From: Fodinibacter sp963747405
GTDB lineage: Bacteria; Actinomycetota; Actinomycetes; Actinomycetales; Dermatophilaceae
Reading direction: 5' to 3'
DNA length: 64,000 nucleotides
Assembly (NCBI GenBank): GCA_963747405.1
Contig: CAVVFG010000007.1
Span: 372,001 to 436,000 of the forward strand
Positions 25,563 to 33,945 of this stretch are shown here, in pieces. The stretch's first letter is position 1, and each line of letters begins with the position of its first letter. The notes below the pieces were generated by a model, which was not told where the DNA came from, ran no database searches, and saw nothing but the letters and a program-made list of their open reading frames with translations. The translations under genes and the position numbers were made by a program.

Positions 25563-26399
25563 TCAGCCGGCGCCGGAGACCAGCCGGCGCACCCGTGCGG
25601 CCAGCGGGTGCCCCGGCGCCTCCTCGAGGAACCCGGACAAGGAGACCTGCGCCTGCGGGTCCCCTTGCTCGCGCTGCGCCAGTCCCATGACCAGCAACGC
25701 GTCCGCCGCCCGGCGTCGGTCCGCTCCCGCGGCGCCCAAGGCGTCCCTGGCGAGCTGCTCCGCTCGACCCGCGTCGCCCGTGGTGAGGGCGGCGAGTGCC
25801 CGGCGCGCCAGGGGGTCCAGGTCGGCGGCCGCCGAGCCGGACCACGCCGGCTCGGCGGGTGGGGCGGGGCCCCAGCCGTCGCCCGCGGGCAGTGCGCCGA
25901 CTGCGAGGAGGCTGACCGCCACGCACGCGGCACCCGCCGCGGTCGCCGACACCAGCCGACGCGCTGGTCGCCCGCCGGCGAGCAGCGCGACGACGCCACC
26001 GAGGACGAGCGCCGGTATCAGCAGCACGAGCCAGCCAGCACCCCGGTGGGGCGGATCGAGCAGCACCCCGTCGCCGTACCTCGCGGCGAACCACGCTCGC
26101 ACCTGGTCGGGAGACCGCCCATCGCGCAGCTGCTGGGCGACCACGCCGCGCATCTGGCCGGCCAGGTCGCTCTGCGAGGCCGCGACCGACTCTCCCGCGC
26201 ACACCGGACACCGCAGGCCCTCGGCCACGGCGGTGGTGCGTTCGGCCAGGGAGGGGGTCGGGCCGGCGGCCGACCGCCACAACGCCATCGCCGTCGCGGC
26301 GAGCACGAGCACGACGAGCGCGGCCACCCCCAGCCGGCGACCGGGCCGGTCGCCGAGCAGGCGCCCACCGGCCCCACGGGGCGCGGACCCGGTGCTCAC
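25563..26399 (-). CDS. ccmH: Cytochrome c maturation protein CcmH with C-terminal TPR-like region
   Basis: This 278-aa protein has TM1 at about 23-40, then the CcmH domain with the redox pair C64-x-x-C67 in GLRCPVCAGESVAAS, which reduces apocytochrome haem-binding cysteines. TM2 at about 127-142 and TM3 at about 150-170 follow. The C-terminus (about 195-278) has TPR-like helices (DAGRAEQLARDALGAA; RAADALLVMGLAQREQG), the role of CcmI. So it is a CcmH-CcmI style fusion, but short. GTG at 26399 overlaps the ccmG stop. It is the last gene of the five-gene ccm operon. Confidence 0.85.
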   Translation of the reverse strand: MSTGSAPRGAGGRLLGDRPGRRLGVAALVVLVLAATAMALWRSAAGPTPSLAERTTAVAEGLRCPVCAGESVAASQSDLAGQMRGVVAQQLRDGRSPDQVRAWFAARYGDGVLLDPPHRGAGWLVLLIPALVLGGVVALLAGGRPARRLVSATAAGAACVAVSLLAVGALPAGDGWGPAPPAEPAWSGSAAADLDPLARRALAALTTGDAGRAEQLARDALGAAGADRRRAADALLVMGLAQREQGDPQAQVSLSGFLEEAPGHPLAARVRRLVSGAG

Positions 26400-26953
26400 G
26401 GCGCCCCCAGAGCCGGCTCGACGTGCCGTGCGACCCAGTCGTCGGTGAGTGGCCCGACGCTGCGCGCCACCACGCGGCCCGCCCGGTCCACGAGGAACGT
26501 CTCGGGCACGCCGGTCGCGCCCCACGCCACCGCGACCGCCCCCGTCGGGTCCTCCACCGACGGGAACGGCTCCACCCCGAGCTGGTCGAGCAGGGCGCGC
26601 GCCCCCTCCGGCCGGTCCCTGGTCAGCACGCCGACGAGCACCAGTCCGCGGTCGCTGAACCGGTCGCGCGTGCGGCCCAGGAGTGGGAGCTCCTCGCGGC
26701 ACGGCGGGCACCAGCTGGCCCAGACGGTGACGAGCACCACCGAGCCGCGCATGGTGCTCAGGTCGAGCCGGCCACCGTCGACCGTCCTCCCGGCGAGCGC
26801 GGGGGCCGGGCGGTCCACCACCTCCAGGGCCGCCGGAGCGGCGGGCGAGCCGAGGGCGACCCCCAGGGCGGCCAGCGCGCCCACGAGGACCACACCGGTG
26901 ACCAGGCTGGTGACCAGCCGGCGGCCCCCGCGGCGCGGAGCTCGTGCGCTCAC
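26396..26953 (-). CDS. ccmG: Thiol:disulfide interchange protein, CcmG/TlpA type
   Basis: This 185-aa membrane-anchored thioredoxin has an N-terminal helix at about 13-36 and an extracytoplasmic thioredoxin fold. The active site is WASWCPPCREELP, with C82 and C85. GVPETFLVDRAGRVV is the cis-Pro loop. The protein keeps CcmH or apocytochrome c reduced. GTG at 26953 overlaps the ccmF stop by 4 bp. Its place between ccmF and ccmH fits the DsbE/CcmG role rather than a general TlpA. Confidence 0.88.
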   Translation of the reverse strand: MSARAPRRGGRRLVTSLVTGVVLVGALAALGVALGSPAAPAALEVVDRPAPALAGRTVDGGRLDLSTMRGSVVLVTVWASWCPPCREELPLLGRTRDRFSDRGLVLVGVLTRDRPEGARALLDQLGVEPFPSVEDPTGAVAVAWGATGVPETFLVDRAGRVVARSVGPLTDDWVARHVEPALGAP

Positions 26954-28941
26954 CGCTCGCCCCGCACGAGCTGGGCGGCGACCGGTGTGGACGGTGCGGC
27001 GACCTCGGCGACGGCGCGTCCACGGCGCCGGCGTCCGGGCAGCACGACCAGGGCGCCCCCCACCGCGGCCAGGGCTCCACCGAGCCAGAGCAGCCCGACG
27101 AGGGGCTCGCTGGTCACGCGCAGGGTCGCCGTGCCCGCCTGCGGGTCGACGGCGAGGAGGGTCACGTAGAGGTCGCCCCCGAGGCCGCTGGACACCGCCG
27201 GTGTGGGCACGGTGACGTCCCGGCCGGGGTAGAACACCAGGGCGGCCGCCGCGGAGCCCGCCCGGCGTCCGTCGTCGAGCACCGTCAGCCGGGCCGCGGT
27301 CGTCATCCGGCGCTGGTCGGCATGGCGGTCGACGCCGTCGAGCCGGACGGTGCTCGACGCCACCCGCACCACGTCGCCGACCCGCACGGTCGCCTCCGTG
27401 GTCGTGGACCACGCGGAGGTGGCGGCGACACCGACGGCGACCAGGGCGAACCCGGCGTGGGCCAGGTGGCCACCGGCGCCACCTCGCCCGGCCAGGGGTG
27501 TGCCACGGCCGCGCACCAGGGCCAGCACGGTGCCGGTGAGCACCGCGGCGGCCAGGGCGATGGTTCCCACGGCCAGCACACCCTTCGCCCCGAGGAAGCC
27601 GAGGCCGCAGGTGGTGACCGCGGCGACCAGCGCCGGCACGGCGGCCCGGGCCAGCAGCCGGGGCAACCGGTCCTGCCGCCACCGCGCCAGCGGGGCGAGG
27701 ACCATGAGCACCAGGAGCACCAGGACGACCGGCACGGCGACCCGGTCGAAGAACGGCCGGCCGACGGAGACCTCGCCGGCCCCGGCGGCCCGCAGCACCG
27801 CCGGCGCCACCGTGCCGAGCAGCACCGTCAGCCCCAGCCCCCCGACGAGCGCCGCCCCGGCGACCAGGAGCGACTCCCGCGCGGGGAACCCGCCTGCGGC
27901 CCCGGCGTCACCGGGGCGCAGCCGGTCACCGCGCCAGACGAGCAGCCCGGCGACGCCGACCACCCCCACCGCCAGGATCCCCAGGAGCACGGGGCCCAGG
28001 GCCGACGGCGTGAACGAGTGGACGCTGGCGACGACGCCGGAGCGGGTGAGGAAGGTGCCCGTCACGACGAGCAGGAACCCGGCACCGGCGAGGCCGGCGA
28101 CCCAGGGCCCGAGGGCCGGGTTGTGGCGGCGGGCCATGACCACGTGGAGGAGGGCGGTCGTGCACAGCCACGGCACGAGCGAGGCGTTCTCGACGGGGTC
28201 CCAGGCCCAGTAGCCGCCCCAGCCGAGGACGGCGTACGACCACCAGGCGCCCAGCGTGATGCCGGCCGTGAGCGACACCCAGGCGATGACCGACCAGGTG
28301 CGCACGGTGGCGAGCCACCCGGGGCCGGTGCGGCCGGCGACGAGGGCCGCGACGGCGTAGGCGAAGGGCACGACCAGGCCGGCGTAGCCCACGTAGAGCA
28401 ACGGCGGGTGGACCAGCATCGCGGGGTGGTCGACGAGGAGCGGGTTCGGTCCCGCACCGTCAGCGGGGGCGGGCAGCAACCGGCTGAACGGCCGGGCCGC
28501 CACGAGGGTCACGGCCGCGAAGGCCGCCGTCACTGTGCTCGTCACGGCCGCCGCAACCGGCAGGAGCGCCTCGACGCCGGTGCCGGAGGCCCGCCGCCGG
28601 GCGGCGCGCCCCGAGCCGACCAGCACCGTGAAGCCGCTGAGCACGAGCAGCCAGAGGAGCAACGAGCCGTCCAGCCCACCCCACAGGGCGCTGACCCGGT
28701 AGGCGACCGGCGTCGCCGAGCTCGAGTGGCTCGCGACGTACTCGATGGAGTAGTCGTCCGTGAGCAGTGCGAGCTCCATGGCGGCGACGGCTCCCAGCGC
28801 ACCCGGCAGCACCAGGCCCCCCGCCAGCCGGGCGGAGGCCGCCTCGTCGTGGCCCCGGGCCACCCGCACCCACAGGGCCGCCGACACGACGGCAGCGACC
28901 AGCGCCACGGCCAGGAGGAGGGTGCCGACGGCGGCGATCAC
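26950..28941 (-). CDS. ccmF: Cytochrome c haem lyase subunit CcmF
   Basis: This 663-aa protein has about fifteen hydrophobic helices, the usual size of CcmF. The tryptophan-rich WWD haem-handling motif is GWGGYWAWDPVENASLVPWL (about residues 241-260). VDHPAMLVHPPLLYVGY contains conserved ligating histidines, and SWWSYAVLGW-like segments flank them. It transfers haem from CcmE to apocytochrome c on the outer face of the membrane. ATG at 28941 overlaps the ccmE stop. With CcmC and CcmE here it identifies a System I pathway, unusual for Actinomycetota. Confidence 0.93.
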   Translation of the reverse strand: MIAAVGTLLLAVALVAAVVSAALWVRVARGHDEAASARLAGGLVLPGALGAVAAMELALLTDDYSIEYVASHSSSATPVAYRVSALWGGLDGSLLLWLLVLSGFTVLVGSGRAARRRASGTGVEALLPVAAAVTSTVTAAFAAVTLVAARPFSRLLPAPADGAGPNPLLVDHPAMLVHPPLLYVGYAGLVVPFAYAVAALVAGRTGPGWLATVRTWSVIAWVSLTAGITLGAWWSYAVLGWGGYWAWDPVENASLVPWLCTTALLHVVMARRHNPALGPWVAGLAGAGFLLVVTGTFLTRSGVVASVHSFTPSALGPVLLGILAVGVVGVAGLLVWRGDRLRPGDAGAAGGFPARESLLVAGAALVGGLGLTVLLGTVAPAVLRAAGAGEVSVGRPFFDRVAVPVVLVLLVLMVLAPLARWRQDRLPRLLARAAVPALVAAVTTCGLGFLGAKGVLAVGTIALAAAVLTGTVLALVRGRGTPLAGRGGAGGHLAHAGFALVAVGVAATSAWSTTTEATVRVGDVVRVASSTVRLDGVDRHADQRRMTTAARLTVLDDGRRAGSAAAALVFYPGRDVTVPTPAVSSGLGGDLYVTLLAVDPQAGTATLRVTSEPLVGLLWLGGALAAVGGALVVLPGRRRRGRAVAEVAAPSTPVAAQLVRGER

Positions 28942-29354
28942 GGGGTCGGCCCCGTCCCCCCGTTCCCGGTGTCGCGCTCGACCGCCCGGTAGGTGTTGGA
29001 GTGCTTGGCCATGACCCGGTCGACCTCGAGGACACCACCGGCCCCGACCACCCCCTCGACGACCGCGTCGCCCCCGGGCCGGAAGGTCCCGCTGGGGACA
29101 CCGGTGCTGCGGACCGTGGTGCGCGCACCACCACCCTCGAGGACGAACGTCGTCGAACCGGCATCCTGCGCAACCGTTCCGGGCACCACGGTGCCCTCGA
29201 CCCGCACCCTCTCGCCGACGGGGGTGCGGTTCACCAGCAGGTCACCGGGCGTGCGGGAGTAGGTGAGCGTGCCGTTGGCCGCCGCCCCGAGGCCCACCAG
29301 GACGAGCGCCGCCGAGGCGAGGGCGAGCCACCACCGGGCCGGGCTGCGGCTCAC
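28938..29354 (-). CDS. ccmE: Haem chaperone CcmE
   Basis: This 138-aa protein has an N-terminal membrane anchor at about 6-26 and an OB-fold domain. The covalent haem-binding His is in VMAKHSNTY (H-x3-Y; about residue 120). It receives haem from CcmC and gives it to CcmF. GTG at 29354 overlaps the ccmC stop by 4 bp. The DVVAEG-type surface strands and the short C-terminal tail match the family. The absence of ccmA and ccmB in the operon leaves open how holo-CcmE is released from CcmC. Confidence 0.9.
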   Translation of the reverse strand: MSRSPARWWLALASAALVLVGLGAAANGTLTYSRTPGDLLVNRTPVGERVRVEGTVVPGTVAQDAGSTTFVLEGGGARTTVRSTGVPSGTFRPGGDAVVEGVVGAGGVLEVDRVMAKHSNTYRAVERDTGNGGTGPTP

Positions 29355-30106
29355 GGCGTACCGGCGGAGACGCGGTCGGCCCTGTCGGGCACGGTGCTGT
29401 CCCGGCCGGGCGATGGCGCCGCGGGTGGCCGGCAGTGCGCGCCCAGCCGCCAGACGATGCCGGTGAGACCCACGGCCGTGGCCGCCACCACCGACAGCCC
29501 CAGCGCAAGGCCCATCCGGGGGTCGATCGGCGGCACGTCACCGGGCGCACCGAAGACCGTGGCGCTCTGGTGCAGGGTGGTCCACCACACCACCGAGAAG
29601 TGCACCACCGGAACGACGAGGAACCCGACGGTGCCGGTGATCGCGGCGCGGCGGCGCACCGACTCCTCCCGACCGGGCAGGGCCCGCAGCGACAGGTGCA
29701 CCACGTAGACGAGCAGCATCACCGCCGTCGACACCAGCCGCGCGTCCCAGGTCCACCACACCCCCCAGACCGCCCGGCCCCAGGCACTGCCGACGGCCAA
29801 CGTCACCACGGTGGCACCGACCCCGACCTCGGCGGCGGCCCGGCCCCACCGGTCGGCAGCGGCCCAGCCCCAGCGCAGGTGGCAGAGCCCCGCCGTCAGC
29901 ACGAGGGCGAAGCACAGGTAGGCCAGCCAGGCCGCCGGGACGTGGAGGTACATCAATCGCTGCCACTGCCCCTGGACGGCGTCCTTCGGAGCGGTCGACG
30001 CCGCGACGACGGCGACGGCCGTGGCGGCCAGCGCCACGGCCCCCAACCCGCTGCGGACCTCGGTCCGACCCATCGGTGTCGGCGTTCGACGGCGGGAAGC
30101 GGACAT
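29351..30106 (-). CDS. ccmC: Haem exporter/ligand protein CcmC
   Basis: This 251-aa protein has six hydrophobic helices. The WWD motif is WGVWWTWDARLVS, and haem-ligand histidines are in LMYLHVPAAW and LHQSATVFG. It loads haem onto CcmE. The ATG at 30106 is preceded by GGAGGACCC, a strong ribosome-binding site, and starts the five-gene ccm operon. It is divergent from the oxidase subunit II gene across a 244-bp gap containing an imperfect direct repeat. The alternative CcsA is excluded by the flanking ccmE and ccmF. Confidence 0.9.
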   Translation of the reverse strand: MSASRRRTPTPMGRTEVRSGLGAVALAATAVAVVAASTAPKDAVQGQWQRLMYLHVPAAWLAYLCFALVLTAGLCHLRWGWAAADRWGRAAAEVGVGATVVTLAVGSAWGRAVWGVWWTWDARLVSTAVMLLVYVVHLSLRALPGREESVRRRAAITGTVGFLVVPVVHFSVVWWTTLHQSATVFGAPGDVPPIDPRMGLALGLSVVAATAVGLTGIVWRLGAHCRPPAAPSPGRDSTVPDRADRVSAGTP

Positions 30107-30350
30107 GGGTCCTCCACGGTTGGGTCGCGAGTTGGACCACCCACCACTACCCACGTCGAGGAGACGCACACCTCGAGCGGACCGACGGGTTTGCCGGGCT
30201 GCGACCGGGGAAGGAGAACGGACAGCGCGGCCTCGTGCTGGGCCGCGGACCGGAGAAGCGAGGTCGCAGGTGAGTTGGACGAGCCGCCGCTGCGTCGGGG
30301 AGCGCCGCTCTGCCCTGCCCACGGCCGGCCCGCGACGCACCGGAGTTCGA
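30107..30350. promoter_or_regulatory. Divergent promoter region of ccm and cytochrome oxidase operons
   Basis: This 244-bp gap separates the leftward ccm operon from the rightward oxidase operon. An imperfect direct repeat GAGTTGGAC, then CACCCACCACT or GAGCCGCCGCT, occurs at 30129-30148 and 30272-30291 (16 of 20 identical), one copy near each gene. The rest shows no open frame with coding character. Shared regulation is inferred. Confidence 0.45.
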
Positions 30351-31352
30351 GTGATCCTTGGGTCTCTTTGTCTCGCAACGCTTTCCGCATGCTCCGGCTC
30401 GTCACCGTCGGCCCTCGACCCGGCGGGGTTCGGGGCTCGCCGGGTGGCCGGGTTGTGGTGGTTCCTCTTCGCAGTGGCCGCCGTCGTCTGCGTCGTCGTC
30501 ATCGTGGCGCTGCTGCTCGCGCTGCGCCGCCGGGGAGCGCCTCCGGGTCCGAGCCACGACGGCCACCGGGTCGTCGTCGTCGCCGGGGTCCTCGTGCCCG
30601 CGCTCATCCTCACCACCGTCTATCTCGTGGGCCTGCGCGACATGCGCGACCTCTCGGTGCCCGACACCGCGCCGGCGGTCACCGTCGACGTCGTCGGGCA
30701 CACCTGGTGGTGGCAGGTGTCCTACCCCGGCGAGGGGGTGGTCACCGCCAACGAGATCCACGTCCCCGTCGGGCAGGACGTGCTGCTGCGCCTGCGGACC
30801 GCCGACGTCAACCACAGCTTCTGGGTGCCCCAGCTGACGGTGAAGACCGACCTGGTCGCCGGCCGCCTCAACCGCACCTGGCTGCGGGCCGAGCGTGCCG
30901 GGCGCTTCCGCGGGCAGTGCGCCGAGTTCTGTGGGCTCCAGCACGCCCACATGGCCTTCGTCGTGGTCGCCGAGCCGGAGCGCGACTTCCGCAGCTGGCT
31001 GAGCCAGCAGGCCCGAGACGTCCCTGCCGCCACCACCGCGCTGGCGCAGCGGGGACGCGACGTCTTCGAGTCCGCGTCGTGCGCGAGCTGCCACACGGTG
31101 CGCGGGACCACCGCCCACGGCACCGTCGGCCCCGACCTCACCCACGTGTCCACCCGCTCCGAGATCGGGGCCGGCACGCTGCCGAACGACCCGGGACACC
31201 TCGCCGGGTGGATCGCCGACGCCCAGACCGCCAAGCCGGGGAACCTGATGCCGCCCCAGCCGCTGAGCCCCGAGGACCTGCGGGCCCTGGTCGCCTTCCT
31301 CGACTCCGCCGAACCCCAGGCCGCAGCTCCGGCGTCGGAAGGCACCCCATGA
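30351..31352 (+). CDS. caa3-type cytochrome c oxidase subunit II with fused cytochrome c
   Basis: This 333-aa lipoprotein has a lipobox ending in C14 (LATLSAC), TM helices at about 33-58 and 75-95, and a CuA cupredoxin domain with ligands H155, C190, C194, H198 and M201 (CAEFCGLQHAHM). A C-terminal cytochrome c has the haem motif C244-ASC-H248 and an axial Met in NLMPP. CuA shows it takes electrons from cytochrome c, not quinol. The GTG at 30351 places the signal peptide at the start. It overlaps the subunit I start (ATGA). Confidence 0.88.
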   Translation: MILGSLCLATLSACSGSSPSALDPAGFGARRVAGLWWFLFAVAAVVCVVVIVALLLALRRRGAPPGPSHDGHRVVVVAGVLVPALILTTVYLVGLRDMRDLSVPDTAPAVTVDVVGHTWWWQVSYPGEGVVTANEIHVPVGQDVLLRLRTADVNHSFWVPQLTVKTDLVAGRLNRTWLRAERAGRFRGQCAEFCGLQHAHMAFVVVAEPERDFRSWLSQQARDVPAATTALAQRGRDVFESASCASCHTVRGTTAHGTVGPDLTHVSTRSEIGAGTLPNDPGHLAGWIADAQTAKPGNLMPPQPLSPEDLRALVAFLDSAEPQAAAPASEGTP

Positions 31353-33307
31353 GGCTCACCGAGGCGTCCCGCGTCGTCCTGCGCACCGAGGAGTCGGTGG
31401 GCGGGCGGGTGGCGGTGCACTGGCCCGACGCCTCCGGCCTCAAGGGTGCCCTCAGCACGGTCGACCACAAGCGGATCGGGCGGCGCTACGTCGTCACGGC
31501 CGCGGTCTTCTTCGCGCTGGCCGGCCTCGACGCCCTGGTCCTGCGCACCCAGCTCGCGAGGGCCGACTCGCGGCTCGTCTCCCCCGAGCTCTACGACCAG
31601 CTCTTCACGGTGCACGGCACGGCGATGATCTTCTTCTTCGCCACGCCGATGCTCTTCGGCTTCGGAAACCTGCTCATGCCGCTGATGCTCGGCACCCGCG
31701 ACATGGCCTTTCCCCGCCTCAACGCCTTCGGCTACTGGGTCTTCGTCGCGTCCGGCACCCTGCTGTTCAGCAGCCTGCTGTTCGGGGTTGCCCCCGACGG
31801 CGGGTGGTTCAGCTACGTGCCGCTGACCGGGCACGAGTACTCCCCCGGCATCAACCTGGACGTCTACAGCCTCTCGCTGCTCTTCCTGGGCATCTCGACG
31901 ACCGCCGGAGCCATCAACTTCATCGTCACCGCACTGAAGCTGCGCGCGCCCGGGATGACGCTGGCCCGGATGCCGGTCTTCGTCTGGGCGGTCGTGGTCA
32001 CCTCCTTCATGGTGGTCTTCGCGCTCCCGCCGCTGAACACGGCCAACGCCATGCTCTTCCTGGACCGCCGCTTCGGCACGCACTTCCTGGACCCCGCCGG
32101 CGGGGGCGACGCCGTTCTGTGGCAGCACCTCTTCTGGCTCTTCGGGCACCCCGACGTCTACATCATCGTGCTGCCCGCCCTGGGCATCGTCTCCTCGATC
32201 GTCCCCACGTTCTCGCGCCGACCGATCGTCGCCTACCCGCTGGTCGTCCTGGCCACGATCGCGACCGGCGTCATCTCCTTCGGGGTCTGGGTGCACCACA
32301 TGTTCGCCGTCGGGCTCCCGCAGCTGTCCATGTCGTTCTTCTCGGCCGCCAGCATCGTCGTCACGCTGCCCGCCGGCATCCAGATGCTCTCGTGGCTCAC
32401 CACGATGCTGACCGGCCGGCTCGTGCTCTCCGTGCCGATGCTCTGGGCCATGGGCTTCGTCGCCGCTTTCGTCATCGGCGGGGTCACCGGGGTGATGTTC
32501 GCGATCGTCGCGTTCGACCAACAGGTCACCGACTCGTACTTCGTGGTGGCCCACTTCCACTACGTGCTGTTCGGAGGAGCGGTGCTGCCGATCATCGCCG
32601 GCCTGTTCTACTGGTGGCCCAAGCTCAGCGGCCGGATGACGAGCGTGCGCGGCGGGCGGTGGGCGTTCTGGGTGACCTTCACCGGCTTCAACCTCACCTT
32701 CTTCCCCATGCACATCAGCGGCATGCTCGGCATGCCCCGGCGGGTCTACACCTTCGAGACCGGCCTGGGCTGGGACCCCTGGAACCTGCTGGCGACGGCG
32801 GGGTCCTACCTGCTCGCCGTCGGGCTGCTGATCACGGCGGGGGTCTTCGTGCACTCCTGGCGCCGGGGGGACCCCGCTCCCCCCGACCCCTGGGGTGGCG
32901 ACAGCCTCGAGTGGCTCACGACGTCGCCGCCGCGCACCCACAACTTCCCCGTGATCCCCACCGTGCACAGCCTCCACCCGCTCTGGGACGAGGACAGCCT
33001 GCGCTCGGTGCTCGACGGAGCCGGTGACGAGGACCGGGTGCTCGATGCGGGCCACGAGGTGCTCATGACGAGCGAGCTCGACGCCGAGCCCGAGCGGCGG
33101 CTCGCCATGCCCGAGGACACCCTGGTGCCGGCCGTGACGGCGGCAGCGCTGCTCATCGCCTTCGTCTCCCTCCTCCTCGGGGTCACCGTGGTGACCGCCC
33201 TCGCGGCAGCCCTGACCCTGGCGGCGATCGGGTACTGGTTGTGGCCGTTCGCCCCGCCCGAGGAGGCGCTGCGCCGCCCCGTCCCGCACCCGGAGCGTGT
33301 CTCGTGA
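31349..33307 (+). CDS. Haem-copper oxidase subunit I (A-type, unusual proton-channel residues)
   Basis: This 652-aa catalytic subunit has all metal ligands: H89 and H404 (haem a), H402 (haem a3), and H267, H316, H317 (CuB), plus Tyr271 of the His-Tyr pair. D118 in RDMAFPR is the D-channel entry. Two key positions differ from standard A1 oxidases: helix VI reads GHPDVY, so Glu is Asp269, and the GIK of helix VIII reads AGIQ, so the K-channel Lys is Gln345. A C-terminal cytoplasmic stretch (about 535-605) and two final helices follow. It is in the oxidase operon between subunits II and III. O2 reduction is likely but NO chemistry cannot be excluded. Confidence 0.9.
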   Translation: MRLTEASRVVLRTEESVGGRVAVHWPDASGLKGALSTVDHKRIGRRYVVTAAVFFALAGLDALVLRTQLARADSRLVSPELYDQLFTVHGTAMIFFFATPMLFGFGNLLMPLMLGTRDMAFPRLNAFGYWVFVASGTLLFSSLLFGVAPDGGWFSYVPLTGHEYSPGINLDVYSLSLLFLGISTTAGAINFIVTALKLRAPGMTLARMPVFVWAVVVTSFMVVFALPPLNTANAMLFLDRRFGTHFLDPAGGGDAVLWQHLFWLFGHPDVYIIVLPALGIVSSIVPTFSRRPIVAYPLVVLATIATGVISFGVWVHHMFAVGLPQLSMSFFSAASIVVTLPAGIQMLSWLTTMLTGRLVLSVPMLWAMGFVAAFVIGGVTGVMFAIVAFDQQVTDSYFVVAHFHYVLFGGAVLPIIAGLFYWWPKLSGRMTSVRGGRWAFWVTFTGFNLTFFPMHISGMLGMPRRVYTFETGLGWDPWNLLATAGSYLLAVGLLITAGVFVHSWRRGDPAPPDPWGGDSLEWLTTSPPRTHNFPVIPTVHSLHPLWDEDSLRSVLDGAGDEDRVLDAGHEVLMTSELDAEPERRLAMPEDTLVPAVTAAALLIAFVSLLLGVTVVTALAAALTLAAIGYWLWPFAPPEEALRRPVPHPERVS

Positions 33308-33945
33308 GCGCCGTCGACGCCGTGCGCGGCGCACCACAGGCCGTCAGCGAGCCCGAGGCCCTCTCCACCGAGGCGCCCCGCGGCCGCCCGACCGGCGAGT
33401 GGGGGATGTTCCTCTTCGTCACCACCGAGGCGACCCTGTTCGCCTGCCTGCTCGCGAGCTACTTCTACCTGCGTTTCGTGCACGCCGGGCCCTGGCCACC
33501 CGCCGGCATCGAGGACCCCAAGCTGCTCAAGCCGCTGGTCATGACCGCCCTGCTGGTCACGAGCAGCGTCACCATGGTCGTGGCCGACCACGCCATCCGG
33601 CACGGCCACCAGCGCCGCCTGCAGGCAGCCCTGGCGGCGACCATCCTGCTCGGCCTGTCCTTCCTGGGCCTGCAGGCCGCGGAGTACTCCGAGAAGCTCT
33701 CGACGTTCAGCTGGACCACGAACGCCTACGGCTCGCTCTTCTTCACCATCACCGGCTTCCACGGCGTGCACGTCGTGGTCGGCCTGCTGATGCTCGGGCA
33801 CACGCTCCTGGCCGCCCTGCGCGGCCGGTACACGCAGGGACGGCACGAGCGCGTGCGCATGGTGTCGGTCTACTGGCACTTCGTCGACGTGGTGTGGGTG
33901 GCCGTGTTCACCTCCCTCTACCTGGGCGCGCACCTCGGTGGCTGA
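33304..33945 (+). CDS. Cytochrome c oxidase subunit III
   Basis: This 213-aa protein has five hydrophobic helices, the common short bacterial form. GEWGMFLFVTTEATLFA and the helix with EYSEKLS are typical, as is FTITGFHGVHVVVGLL, and it ends YWHFVDVVWVAVF. Subunit III stabilises subunit I near the D-channel. GTG at 33304 overlaps the subunit I stop (GTGA), and its own stop overlaps the CtaG-like gene by 8 bp. No subunit IV gene is seen. Confidence 0.92.
   Translation: MSAVDAVRGAPQAVSEPEALSTEAPRGRPTGEWGMFLFVTTEATLFACLLASYFYLRFVHAGPWPPAGIEDPKLLKPLVMTALLVTSSVTMVVADHAIRHGHQRRLQAALAATILLGLSFLGLQAAEYSEKLSTFSWTTNAYGSLFFTITGFHGVHVVVGLLMLGHTLLAALRGRYTQGRHERVRMVSVYWHFVDVVWVAVFTSLYLGAHLGG

Noticed and set aside
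29435..33307. Upstream extension of oxidase subunit I into a 1290-codon frame
   Set aside because: The first part is antisense to ccmC and crosses the divergent promoter; ATG 31349 with ATGA overlap is the true start.
30351..33945. Quinol oxidase
   Set aside because: Subunit II has full CuA ligands and a fused cytochrome c, so it takes electrons from cytochrome c.
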